A stretch of DNA of 64,000 bases from Flaveria trinervia (Eukaryota > Streptophyta > Magnoliopsida > Asterales > Asteraceae): contig CM046452.1 in NCBI GenBank assembly GCA_025506515.1, positions 105,138,551-105,202,550 on the forward strand, in the 5' to 3' direction. Position 1 is the stretch's first letter. The number at the start of each line of letters is the position of its first letter. The translations under genes and the position numbers were made by a program. Positions 24,001 to 34,436 of this stretch are shown in pieces. A model generated the notes under the pieces. The model was not told the DNA's origin. It saw only the letters and a list, made by a program, of their open reading frames with translations, and made no database searches.

Positions 24001-24308
24001 GTGTCAACACCAAATCAACCGCAAATAGTTGTTCCTTCCTTGGTAGAGAGGGCAGGCTGCAGACACGATAAGCGGTAGAGACAGTCGGCGTTAGGCGGAG
24101 ACATCGCAGACGAAAACAACGGTGGGTGGTTATCCGTTTCTCTCTCTACAAATGAACCACAGAAGAAAACTATTAGTCTCCTCCTCCTTTATTCTTTTTA
24201 TAAAACAACATCAAAAGGAGCCAAAATACAAATTGAGAAAACAGTCGTGACCGAACTACAAACAAAAGTAAGTTTTCTGCTTCTTTCATTTTGTTATTAA
24301 TATATAGA

Positions 24309-25300
24309 TTAATAGATCATAGTGGATGCCGATATAGATTTAAGAGTGATAATACAACTATGTATGTGTTACTATTTAAAATACAAGTAAAACAAACAAA
24401 ATACATTTAAACCTTATAATTTAAATGGAAGTATACAAAAAACAATGTGTCATTGTTATTTATTCTGCTTAGAAAACATGTGAGAGCCGATCTAGGATAC
24501 CTGGTGTTGGTTGCGCATGATCAATTATTAATATGACATCTCCTGCCTAAATCACGTGCAACCAAAATAGATCGACCCTTTTGTTGAAGACGATTTATTT
24601 CATTCTATGTTATAGTCTTTTGTCGTGTTGTAATCTCAATTACATAATAAGTCCAAATCGTATAGATTAACATTTTCTATTTGGATACCAAATTAAGTCA
24701 CATCACGTCCTGATGGACGTTTTAGTAGTATTATCAAAATTTTCAATTTTCTTCGTTATCACAACTTCATCTCTATCTCAGTATCTCTCTTTATTTATTC
24801 ACGTATCTAAATATTTCTTAGTAATCTAATAATACGACTTTCTGATGAGTATAAAAACCAAACTATAACTAAATTAACCCGATTTTTAAAAATCTGGTCG
24901 CTTATATAGTTTTTGGAGCTTTAGGATTTTTAAAGTATAAAGAGTGACCTGATCATAATTATGTTGTTGGATGATCGTAAATTTATAAACAAATTGTTAT
25001 TACATGGAGTTGGTTAATAATAACAAATTGTTATATTTATTCACGTATCTAAATTTTTTTTAAGCATATAATAAATCAAGGTCTTTATGTCTGCATCTCA
25101 ATTTCAAATGTAACTTACAAAATGATAATGATTTTTGTTGATTCAACTTAAACCGGTTTTCAAATCGATTTCTTTCCGGATTTACATTCCTACAGATGCA
25201 ATGCAACACCTGGTATGATATTAGAGGAATAAAATATTAAGCCAAATCAAACAGATATAGCCTGATGACTGATGAGGTGTCCCTTGCCCCCACATGATTG
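24309..25300. other. Intergenic upstream of the glyoxalase gene
   Basis: AT-rich sequence with no gene, splice-bounded exon or repeat that I could recognise. Confidence 0.5.
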
Positions 25301-25306
25301 TTAACA

Positions 25307-25347
25307 ACGTGGAACCACGTGTCATCTTCAGAGTATTATGCCACGTG
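25307..25347 (+). promoter_or_regulatory. Cluster of ACGT cores / two G-boxes upstream of the glyoxalase gene
   Basis: Two perfect CACGTG G-boxes (25316-25321 within ACCACGTGTC, and 25342-25347 within GCCACGTGG) and an AACGTGG core just before them, about 250-280 bp upstream of the coding start. Paired ACGT elements of this kind are bound by bZIP/ABF and bHLH factors and often confer ABA or light responses; the function here is inference. Confidence 0.55.
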
Positions 25348-25593
25348 GAAAAGAAAATACTAGAAGCTTACAAAACTTTAGTCTATTAATAAGCTCACCT
25401 TCACTCTCAACATCCACCATTCACCATCTTTTGAATATCTGTGGATCAATCGTAGAACTTTTAATATTCACATCAACCCTAATAAATTATCATCCCTTTC
25501 AACCTGTAATCGTCGTCGTTGTATCTCTAATTCTGTTTTTGCTTCAAAAATCCATCGATTGTTCCATCGCATTTGTGCAAAAGTTCGTCAGAA

Positions 25594-26263
25594 ATGAAGG
25601 AAATCACCGGAAATCCTCTGCACCTCAAGTCGTTGAATCACATCTCCCTCGTATGCCGATCGGTCGAAGAATCTATCGATTTCTACACGAATGTTCTGGG
25701 ATTTGTACCGATCAGAAGGCCTGGTTCATTCGATTTCAACGGTGCATGGTAATTCGTGATTCTCAAACATAATACGAAATTACGAATCGAGAATGATTCG
25801 ATCTGAAATTGTTCTCATGTTCTTGCAGGCTATTTAACTACGGAATTGGGATTCATCTATTGCAATCAGAAAACCCTAATAATCTCCCCAAGAAAAGCGA
25901 AATAAACCCCAAAGATAATCATATATCTTTCCAGGTAACAAATTGTTGAATTACTGTTCGTTTTGGTTTCGATTTCGACATTCGAATTAAGACTTTTGTG
26001 TGTGATTACAGTGTGAGAGCATGGGGACGGTGGAGAAGAAGCTGAAGGAGATGGGGATAGATTACAAGAGACAGAGAGTGGAAGAAGGTGGGATCTACGT
26101 GGATCAGTTATTCTTTCATGATCCAGATGGGTTCATGATCGAGATATGCAACTGCGATAACCTTCCGGTGGTTCCGATCGCCGGAGAAATGGTCCGATCA
26201 TGCTCACGACTCAACTTAGATATCATTTCTCAGAAGCAAATGCAAACATTCGTTCAGATGTAA
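25594..26263 (+). CDS. Glyoxalase I-like / vicinal oxygen chelate (VOC) family protein
   Basis: Three exons with GT-AG borders and consistent phases: 25594-25748, 25829-25934, 26012-26263, giving 170 residues. The protein starts MKEITGNPLHLKSLNHISLV and shows the VOC features: an N-terminal metal-ligand His (NHISLVCRSVEESIDFYTNV), GAWLFNYGIGIHLLQ, DNHISFQCESM, and the second ligand region VDQLFFHDPDGFMIEICNCD. Its length and sequence resemble the plant single-domain glyoxalase I-like group I recall as Arabidopsis At1g80160/At1g15380. Whether these act on methylglyoxal-glutathione adducts is uncertain, since classical Ni/Zn GLYI is a different clade. The start is the first Met in the conserved frame. 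Two G-boxes lie upstream. The gene looks intact. Confidence 0.9.
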
Positions 26264-26514
26264 GACTGGATGATTATGGTTTGTATTTTGTAAGGTGTAA
26301 TCTAGCTTTAACTTCGTTTTTAGAGGTGTTATGTAATGCTTTGTTGTTTGTGATTCATGTTATTAGGGTTATTAAATGAATTTCATGCAATTTCTATCCT
26401 TTTTTGTTGATGAAATCCTTACTCTGTCCGGCGGCAAAATTCTGAGATAGTGAGATGAATGTTCATCTTTTCCAATCATATAAAAGCCCGTTCATATTTG
26501 TCATACTTATTTTT

Positions 26515-26665
26515 GTTTGTTAGCGGTAATTTCTATCCCGTTTTATTACAAGTAGATGAAGTTCGGAGATCTATTAAACAGACTGATACATTTTTTGTTA
26601 GCTGTAATTTCTATCCAGTTTTATTTCTATCCAGTTTTATTTCTATCTCGTTTTATAAGTAGGTG
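26515..26665 (+). repeat. Short tandem duplication with 16-bp subrepeats
   Basis: The block 'gttagcggtaatttctat..' recurs about 80 bp later, and the subunit 'ttttatttctatccag' is repeated about three times at 26612-26660. Non-coding, 3' of the glyoxalase gene. Confidence 0.65.
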
Positions 26666-26719
26666 AAGTTCCGAGACCTATTAAAAAGGCTGTAAAGGTG
26701 GTTTAATATTTAAATATGG

Positions 26720-29368
26720 TTTCTTATTTAATATATACTAATTAGCAATTGGTTTGTGCATAAGAGTATAGTACCTTATGCTTAGCAAGTGGTATGTACA
26801 AAAAAGTGTTGTACTTGATGCTTAGATTGAGTGTCTCTTTATTTTACTTTGAGTTAGAGTTTACGATGCTTATGAGGATTCCGGCGACGTTGACTTTGTT
26901 TGATAGATTTATCCGGCCGTTCGTACCCCTTGATGGCCGACGTCCGTCTTTCTTAGTTGGCGACGTGAGGAGGTAACAGAGAAGTTCTTATCGCGGTTCC
27001 GTCAAAAGGTCCAACCGGTTGCAGCTATGGCATTCTAACAGCCACATTTGAGCCTAACTATGGTGGTACCCACGTTTCCAGCGGTGGCTAGGGTTGGACT
27101 GTGGTAAGGATTCCAATGACGGTAAGTCTTCACTTAGTTCTGTTTTGGTCCGATTGGGGCGATGTTGATACCAGTCGCTGATTCTAGGTTAATAGACTGA
27201 TTCATCATAGTGTCGTTTGGCTGAGTTTTATATAAGCAACTTCAAGAACAAAAAGTATGTCTATGAGTTTGATGTGTTCCTACTGTGATGATAATACTAT
27301 TACTTACGGTTTTACTTTGTTGATTTATATAGTTGTATTTTTCTTTTTCTAGATTAAATTGTTTTAAAGAATATTTTTTCTCTTGATCTTATTGAATGAA
27401 AAAAATCTATTTTCGCCGTGTTAATTACGGAAAACAAATCTCAAAAAATTATGTGAATTGGTTAGGTTTGAAATGTTGAAGCCTTCAGAGAAGCCCTCTT
27501 ATTAAATATGCAAGGTTGCACAAATTTGTTTGAGCTTTTGACTCGTATTTATTATTTTCTCATTATCCGATGTTTTAGCTGTTAGGTAAGAAAATGTCTG
27601 ACCTTTTAGGCAAGAATCAGTGATTTTGAAAACATTGGTGTGTATGCATCAATCAATAACAAAGGAAGGAAAGCATTCATGTAATCTTCTTCAAACATTA
27701 ATCAACATCAAAAGACTAGTACATATTTTAACATAAAATCTAGATTTCAAGGTTTTAATCTTCTTGCAGGATATGTGAATAAATTTTATGGATTTATAAA
27801 AAAATGATTTAACATATAGATACGTCATCCAGATTTTATGTTTGTTGATTTACATTATAAATGGAGGGTTCGGGTTAGAACGGGTCAATCATAAAAGGGT
27901 TATTTTGGTTTCAGGTCAAAACGGGCCTCTTTGCGTGTAAAGCAAACATGCTAACCGCTACATCATAGTCGTTTTTTGTTTTTGTTGCTAATTGCTATCA
28001 GATGATTACGTCTGTGCTATTGTTTTTTATGTTTGTGTTTTTTACTGTTTAAGTAACGGATTGTGAAATAAGGTCTATATAGGTAGTTTGATCATGTACA
28101 GCTTAACTACACGCTACTCACACTTGAGGGGACAAGACCAGGGCATTTTGGACGTGTTCTACAATCATTATAGGTGAAGATATTTACTTTACTCACCTGT
28201 ATATGTAACTCTATATTCTACTTCCCTTTTCCCTAGTTGATATACTCATGTTCCATTGGTTAGTAAAGATCCTACTTACCAAACCATTTGGTAAAGTGAT
28301 AGCCTCACTACTTCCCCTATAGAAGGTGGTGAGTTTAAGTCCTGTCAGTAGCAATGTGTTGTTGGTGGGCCAAATTTTACAACAATAGGTCTTTGGGTGT
28401 GGGTTTTCCCCAGAATTGGTATTGGTAGGCTTGGGCTACTTGGCGTTGTCTACAATCATGGGTTGATGGGGTCGCCTTTTGTCATTGGGTTACCGTAGGT
28501 AGCCGGACTTTATTAGTTGGTTGTTAATAGAAAAAAAAGCGAAGATCCTACTTCATGGTCATGCATAAAGGGTATTATAAATAACCTGTTCATCTAAGGG
28601 GTAATTTGACCTTTATTCTGAGTCATGCTCTTATTTTGTTTTAACAACATTGTATAGTAATGGTATATATAATGGTTGGACAAATTTTTGTTTTTATTTT
28701 TTGCTGAATATATTGGATTTTCTATTCTACGCCCAATGATGTTGATGTTGAGCTTAACTTTCAACTAAGAGGTTCTTGAATCTGTGGTGTGATGATGAGT
28801 TTGGTTATGCTTATGTCCTTGATAACAAACCTTGGCTCATTGGAGATGTGGCTGGATTGTTTTTCGGTTGATGGTTGCTTAGTTAGTAATCGATATAAAC
28901 CCATGCCTTTTGGCTATTGTGGCTATGATGACCTGCCTTGGCTCATCTGAGTTGTGATTACATTTTGGAGTTTATTATTGAATAATTTAGACAGTTTCAA
29001 TGTATGAGTTATGATGATGTATTTGGATATAGCTGAGCATGAAAACTTGAACAAACATATTTCTATTTTTATTGTAAAGCCTACTGTTTATAATATGCTT
29101 TTGGACTTGATTTGAGAACCATGATACTTTGCGGATTTAATGAGTTAAATCAAAAGTATCTAAAAGTTTTATAGGCTATGTTTGAAAAATATTATGTATA
29201 CTCTTTGTTTTGGTGTGGCAATCAAGTTAATGCAAGGCAATGAGATAAATTTACAAGCTTGATTACCATAGAACATTTCGTTTAGTTTGATGGTTTACGA
29301 TAACGTTTTAGCATTAGTTTTTTCAATGGTTGTATGCCTCCGCCGCAACGCGAGGGTCTAAATACTAG
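26720..29368 (+). mobile_element. Plus-strand Helitron (3' end clear, 5' end uncertain) with a SINE inside
   Basis: The 3' end is a GC-rich imperfect hairpin (CCTCCGCCGC...GCGAGGG) at about 29338-29356, an AT spacer and CTAG at 29365-29368 followed by T. The left border is not certain: a start near 26720 (TCTTATTTAATATATAC) is AT-rich as expected but is not preceded by A; another A|TC lies at 26466. The interior has a GC-rich stretch (26860-27130) similar in character to that of the 18295-24308 Helitron, perhaps captured gene sequence, and a SINE (28278-28541). Confidence 0.5.
28278..28541 (+). mobile_element. tRNA-derived SINE with a 12-bp target site duplication
   Basis: The 264-bp body is bracketed by AAGATCCTACTT at 28266-28277 and again at 28542-28553. 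The head carries an A-box-like TGGTAAAGTGATAGC and a B box GAGTTTAAGTCC about 45 bases apart; the body continues with 'gttgttggtgggcc' and ends in an A-rich tail (aaaaaaaa, 28531-28538). Perfect flanking repeats and a tRNA-like head make this a confident SINE. It is nested in the plus-strand Helitron. Confidence 0.85.
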
Positions 29369-29399
29369 TTATAGTTAAAATTCAATTCAAATCATATTA

Positions 29400-29515
29400 A
29401 AAGTTATAAATATAAGTTGGGTTATATAAAGTTATATAAGCTAGATTATATAAAGTTACTTATATAAGTTAGATTATATAAAGTTATTTATATAATTTAG
29501 ATTATATAAAATAGT
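29400..29515. repeat. AT-rich short tandem repeat
   Basis: A unit of about 30 bp around 'agttagattatataaagtta' is repeated three to four times directly after the Helitron 3' end. Confidence 0.65.
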
Positions 29516-30318
29516 TGGTAAAAATCTAACCAACCTTTTAGATAAGGTTTTGGTTAAAAAAAAAGTTTTGGGAGTTGGTTTTCTTATACTATCCGAGACT
29601 TGATTTTCTCCTAATGAAACTAGTGGAATCGGCACGTTGACTGACCCAAGATAAGTCTTATGACATATGACCTTTGAGACTTGAGAGAGAACAACTTCAC
29701 AAGCAACGTGGTGATCTGACAACTGACATGACATTTCAATATACGAAAAAATAGTTGATTTTCTAGTATGGATAGAAAGTGTGTATTACATTTTAATATA
29801 TGAAAATGTAGTTAACTTCAGTATCTTAAGTTTTTTTAAATCGTCTACAATTTAGCACTGTTTTATTATTAATAAACTCAATTTTTAGACGATTTAGCAA
29901 TGATGACTTATAATCTGTTAAATCCAAGGATTGATGCAATGTTCTGATGAAATCGGTTAACCATAAGATGTATAATTATTTTATTTTTTTTTGACAAAGA
30001 CAAGAAATCTGAAGTATAATATTTTTTGGTTGTCTTAAACTATTTTAACTTTTCAGATCTTGTAAAATTGGGACTATGGTATATAACATGGCCGGAAGGT
30101 TTAATATATTTTTATATGTTTTTTAACGTATTAAGGTTGCCTTTAATATTGTTAAATTGGATCGAAGAAGTAAGTTTTCGTACCATAAGTTTTTAGTATC
30201 TGTCTTTGTATATTTTTATATATGGCAAACAACTTCATCTATACTCTTTATACTCATTTACGTGTACGGTTAATACAAATTTTTGAATACAGACAATTAA
30301 TAAAGTATCTTGAGCTTA
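29516..30318. other. Intergenic, nothing recognised
   Basis: AT-rich sequence without a supported gene or repeat. Confidence 0.45.
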
Positions 30319-30855
30319 TAATTATAAAAAGATGGCATGATAAAATATTTATTTTTATAAAAAACAAACATGTTATGGTTTTCCGCTGTTCCCAAAGCAC
30401 AATGCATGTGTGCATTAATATCCAATATTAAGACCCTTTGTATCTCCTTCGCATGTGTAATTAACTTTTGCCAAAAACATTATAATATGTTTTGTTAATA
30501 ATTGATTGTTAAGCTATCATGTTTTCTGTCTTTTTATAAATATTGCACATGTCATCATGAATACGTGTAATAAAATAACTTCTAATTATAAAAATATGAC
30601 ATGATAAAATATTCATTTGTTATAAAAACAAACTTATTGTGGTTTTCCGCGTCCGCAAACACAATGTATATTAACTAATATCCAATATTGACGACCCTTT
30701 GTGTCACCGTCACTTCTCTACTTTGTAACTAATTTTTATGAAAATATTAATTAAAAAACACTACAATATGTTGTCGATAATTGATTATTAAAACCATCAT
30801 GTTTTCTTTGTCTTTTCATAAAAAATGCACTATCATCACAAATATGTGTAATATA
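30319..30855. repeat. Direct tandem duplication, unit about 264 bp
   Basis: Unit 1 (30319-30582) and unit 2 (30583-about 30855) share, in order, 'taattataaaa', 'catgataaaatatt', 'ggttttccgc', 'taatatccaatatt', 'gaccctttgt', 'aatatgtt', 'aattgatt' and 'atcatgttttct'. They have diverged by substitutions and small indels. No coding capacity. Confidence 0.75.
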
Positions 30856-31700
30856 TAAATTCTCCTAAATCTAGAGGGGACATGGGGTTACCACCCACGT
30901 AAGATTGGCTCAACAATGCTGAATGTGAAGGAATATATAAGGATGATAGATGTGCAGCCCGCTAAAGTTTATTTCGGTTTACGACACTTATTATAACGTC
31001 GGTGTGCGCTTAAATGTAGGGCTGACACCCGATCCGTTTATGTCACAATTAAATCGGTTAAAAAAAATATATTTTTTTACATTTTTGAAAATATATAAAT
31101 TTAGAAAGCTACACTTTATTATTTCATATTCTTGGTTTATATAAAAAATTTATAGGCATAATATATAAGTAGTTAAACAAGTCTTTAACATGTTTGATAC
31201 GTGAGTTTTACGCGTCATCTCTAACTTGTATAATACGATAAGACCTGTTTTGTCAGTCCTACAATGATTTGAATGCTTAAAACCAAAATATTAATTCTTA
31301 AAACAATAAATAATTAATATTTTGGAGAAAAAATGATTATTTTCTACAAAGCTCAAAAAGTAAAATCAAACTTAACTCTTTATAGTCTTTTAATAGTTAT
31401 GAACATACTACTTTTTAATGATTCACATTCTTTTAATTGTTAAATAGTTAACTTTTATGCATGCGGAATGATTAAGAAAGAATATTTGAATGTTATTTTT
31501 TAACCATTTATCGTTAAGTTACCTCTTAATATTATCTTTTAACCATTATCATTAAGGTTTTTTAATCATTAAAATGTTATTAATCACTAAGTGGTAGTAT
31601 TTAATTAGTTTTTGTGTAACGGGTATAACTTGTAGTTCAGATAGAGTTAGAGGGCCATGATGCAGTTAACATAAACTACGGGTGTCGAACTAAAACTTCG
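30856..31700. other. Intergenic upstream of the sedlin gene
   Basis: AT-rich and non-coding as far as I can see. The GC-richer sequence at 31722-31797 is a probable 5' untranslated exon of the next gene. Confidence 0.4.
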
Positions 31701-32269
31701 ATACCTATACTCGATCAGTTAATCCGTCCGATCGGGTGCTCCGGTCTACACTCCGCCGTATCCCACCACCGCTCCGCCGGAGATCTCCGATCAGATTACG
31801 GTGTACGTATTCCGCTCATTCTCTTGTGGTTTTGATATGTTTTATTATGATGATCTATTTGATGTTTGTTTCTGTTGAGTTTTTGTTATTGCTATGGGAT
31901 CTTTTCGGTTGTAGCGGTTTCTAGGGTTTTAAGATCGCAATTGAGTTGCTTCTTGCTTAGATGGAACTGAATCATGAAATAGAGTCAAGGAATCAAGGAT
32001 GCGTTAATAGATACTAATGTAGTATCTTCCAGCACCTGATTTTGTGATTTCTTTTTTCGATTAGTTAAAGGTTTAGTTTTTAGGATGAAGTTTGCATTTG
32101 TGAAATTTAATTTTGCAGAGGGATTATATGCATATGTTTAAATCCAGGGAACTTTTTGATTATGATATCTTTGGGTTGTGAATGTGATTCGCGTGCTTAC
32201 AGCTTACTTTAAGTTCTTGTTGCAGACTGCGTGTAATTGGATCCACTGGCTATTGTGTAGTGGATAGAA

Positions 32270-33582
32270 ATGGCTAGCACAGCATGTTTTATGATCGTTA
32301 GCAGAAATGACATTCCTATATATGAGGCTGAAGTTGGGACTGCTCCTAAAGTATGATTTCTTCTGTAAATCAGTTGTGCATTTTCCCAGTTTGTTACTAT
32401 ATGTAATCTGATGTGAAATTGTTTTTCTTTCATAAATCTCAACTTGTAAAATTATGTTTGAAATTGGAAAGTCCACATCTGTTGCTGTGAATATATGTTT
32501 TTTGATATAAATATTTTTTCAAGAGCCAATATTGTGTCTAAAAACTCATATTGTAGCAATGTCATTCTAGAAAGAAGAAGCTGCACATCAGCATCAGTTT
32601 ATCCTACACGCTGCTTTGGATGTTGTACAGGATCTTGCGTGGACAACTAGTGCTATGTAAGACTCATAATCACCCTTTTTAACACTCAATTAAGAAAACC
32701 CCCTTTTTTTCAAGTTATCTTCATGCTCATGTAGCATTATTTTAACCATGTTTGTCTCCAGGTTTTTGAAAGCAATTGACAGGTTTAATGATTTGGTGGT
32801 GTCGGTGTACGTGACAGCTGGTCATATCCTTGTTTTGTTGGATGAAAGTGCTTCTGTAACTGTTAAATGTTTATGCTTAGGTGATTCTTGTTTATTTAAG
32901 GTATTATTACATGAGTTTGTAGTACTATCTTTTTCTATATATTTTTCTTGACTCAAGCTATACATACACGATTGATGCTGCTTCATGACTCCCGTAATGA
33001 TGATGGAATCAAGAGCTTCTTTCAGGAGGTTCACGAGCTTTATATAAAGGCAAGTTTTTTTTTTCCTTTCATCTCTCCTTATGAAGTGTTCTGAACTTTT
33101 AATAGTTAGGGTTAATCACATGAAAATGTAATTTGCCTTTACCATTTTGTCATTGTTAGCAAAAATGAATTTTTTTCTTTTAATATTATTTAGAATGCTT
33201 AATATTTTGTTATGATGTTATCATAGTTTGCATTTACAGAAGGTAAAATGATGACACGATGTTGTGCCATGTCCCCTTTTACCTATTATACAAGATTACT
33301 TTACATGTAATGGTCAAAAGTTGAGTATGTTATGTATAATAGAGAAAAACATTTTTACATACAGAGATAAAGAAGTTAAGGTAAGTTATATATTGGTCTG
33401 AATAACATTTAATATTAGGCCTCCAAAGGGCTTACGGACTTTTCAATATCAATTATTTTTGTTTTTAATTTTTTTTCAACTTCTTGCAGACTCTTCTGAA
33501 TCCTCTCTACCTACCAGGATCTCGTATAACATCTTCACATTTTGATACAAAGGTCCGAGCCCTTGCAAGAAGATACCTATGA
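32270..33582 (+). CDS. TRAPPC2: TRAPP complex subunit 2 (sedlin), five coding exons with two non-canonical introns
   Basis: TRAPPC2 is a longin-fold core subunit of the TRAPP tethering complexes that act as Rab/Ypt1 exchange factors at the ER-Golgi and trans-Golgi. Coding exons: 32270-32350, 32571-32656, 32762-32823, 32964-33049, 33490-33582, 135 residues, the usual length. Recognisable blocks: MASTACFMIVSRNDIPIYEA, HQHQFILHAALDVVQDLAWT, DRFNDLVVSVYVTAGHTRLM, NDDGIKSFFQEVHELYIK, LYLPGSRITSSHFDTKVRAL. The conserved GHTRLMLLHD is restored exactly only by splicing an AT-AC intron (32824-32963), and YIK-TLLNPLY only by a GC-AG intron (33050-33489). A 5' untranslated exon probably lies at about 31722-31797, and the coding exon begins at an AG acceptor at 32225. 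AATAAA at 33753-33758 is a candidate poly(A) signal. The relative I recall is Arabidopsis At1g80500. Intact. Confidence 0.93.
32824..32963 (+). other. U12-type AT-AC intron in TRAPPC2
   Basis: The donor ATATCCTTG matches the minor-spliceosome 5' consensus at eight of nine positions. The branch element TTTCTTGAC (32944-32952, branch A at 32951) matches TTCCTTRAC at eight of nine and lies 12 nt before the 3' end. The intron ends in TAC and is 140 bp long. Joining 32823 to 32964 gives GGT CAT ACA CGA (GHTR), as in the conserved protein; no GT-AG alternative does. Confidence 0.9.
33050..33489 (+). other. GC-AG intron in TRAPPC2
   Basis: The exon ends TATAAAG and the intron begins GCAAGT, the strong consensus typical of GC-AG introns (AAG|GCAAGT), and ends TTCTTGCAG. 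The frame is preserved in phase 0. No nearby GT donor keeps the conserved YIK-x-LLNPLY junction. Confidence 0.88.
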
Positions 33583-34436
33583 GGGCAAAGGGGTAAAATT
33601 TTAATTTCAGTTCTATTTATTGTAACACGTACTCCATGTTGATGTTGGTTTCAATTCCTCCACAGGATGTTTAGTGACACTATACTTTGCTGAAGCTATT
33701 TCTATGGGTTATGTAAAAGTGTATGATCTTTTTGAATTCCGGCCTATTATACAATAAAAGGTTTTGTTGTTTTAATTATTTAAGTTTTAAAATTTGTATT
33801 GTTTGGCATATGATGCTAGTACTTAACGATGAAACTATCTCCATGATAGTTAATGCTAAAATAATAAGAAGTTTTATACAGAGGTGACAATTCCAATCTT
33901 ACTTGTTAATGGATCAATATTGGCTATGTTTATCCCTAATTGATAAAAAAAAGTTATCTAAAATTTGGGGGGTCAAACTTTTAAAAGTTGCACAAAGTAT
34001 ATTTTAAAACCTTCTAAATCATGTCATTGACAAAAAATGAGCCCGACTTGACCCGTTTTGACCCATATAAAATTTTCTGTTGTGTCACACTCAACTTGTC
34101 TAACCTATCCATTTTGCCTCTAATTATATCAAGTACGAATGTAAGATGGTTGTATAATGTTATTTCATTATTTGTTTAAAATCCTATGATAGATCTTAGT
34201 ATCTAAAAACATAGGTATGATATGTGCTCGGAAGATGGCTGCGTGATGCTTAGATTGGTCTATATGCATTGGCATTTAAATATTTTCTATTGATCTACAC
34301 ATTGAAACACCACATAATTACATTATACAATGATACAAAATGGTAGTTTTGTAGTGAAATGGAGAAAAGCTTCTGGCCAAGATTATCTTGAGCTCATTTT
34401 GGATTTGCATTCATTCTTTATTTTCAACTGCAGCTC
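33583..34436. other. TRAPPC2 3' region and spacer to the F-box gene
   Basis: A possible 3'-UTR intron is hinted at by 'ctccacag' at about 33658-33665. AATAAA lies at 33753-33758. Around 34040-34110 a 'gacttgacccgttttgaccc' motif appears, also found in several other introns and spacers of this window. Confidence 0.4.

Larger units (their letters stand above)
18295..24308 (-). mobile_element. Helitron carrying transduplicated GC-rich sequence and two nested solo LTRs
   Basis: Minus-strand 3' end: CTAG at 18295-18298 beside a host T, preceded by a small hairpin (ACATG..CACGT type). Candidate 5' end: A|TCTATATATTAATAAC at 24308, a very typical Helitron start. Removing the two solo LTRs (19130-21392, 21572-24000) joins 18299-19129, 21393-21571 and 24001-24308 into about 1.3 kb. 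Part of this is GC-rich and exon-like (around 19000-19129, 21393-21571 and 24000-24170), which could be a captured gene piece, but I could not identify a protein. Confidence 0.6.

Noticed and set aside
25338..25772. 144-codon frame before the glyoxalase gene
   Set aside because: It overlaps the first glyoxalase exon in another frame and runs into the intron; no conserved motif.
32748..32951. 67-codon frame in TRAPPC2
   Set aside because: It is exon 3 of the coding part read through into the AT-AC intron.
32824..32963. Alternative GT-AG reading (G|GTCATA donor with an 'aag' acceptor at 32956)
   Set aside because: It would insert one residue (TAAIHTR) and uses a poor donor, while AT-AC splicing restores the conserved GHTR exactly with U12 consensus sites.
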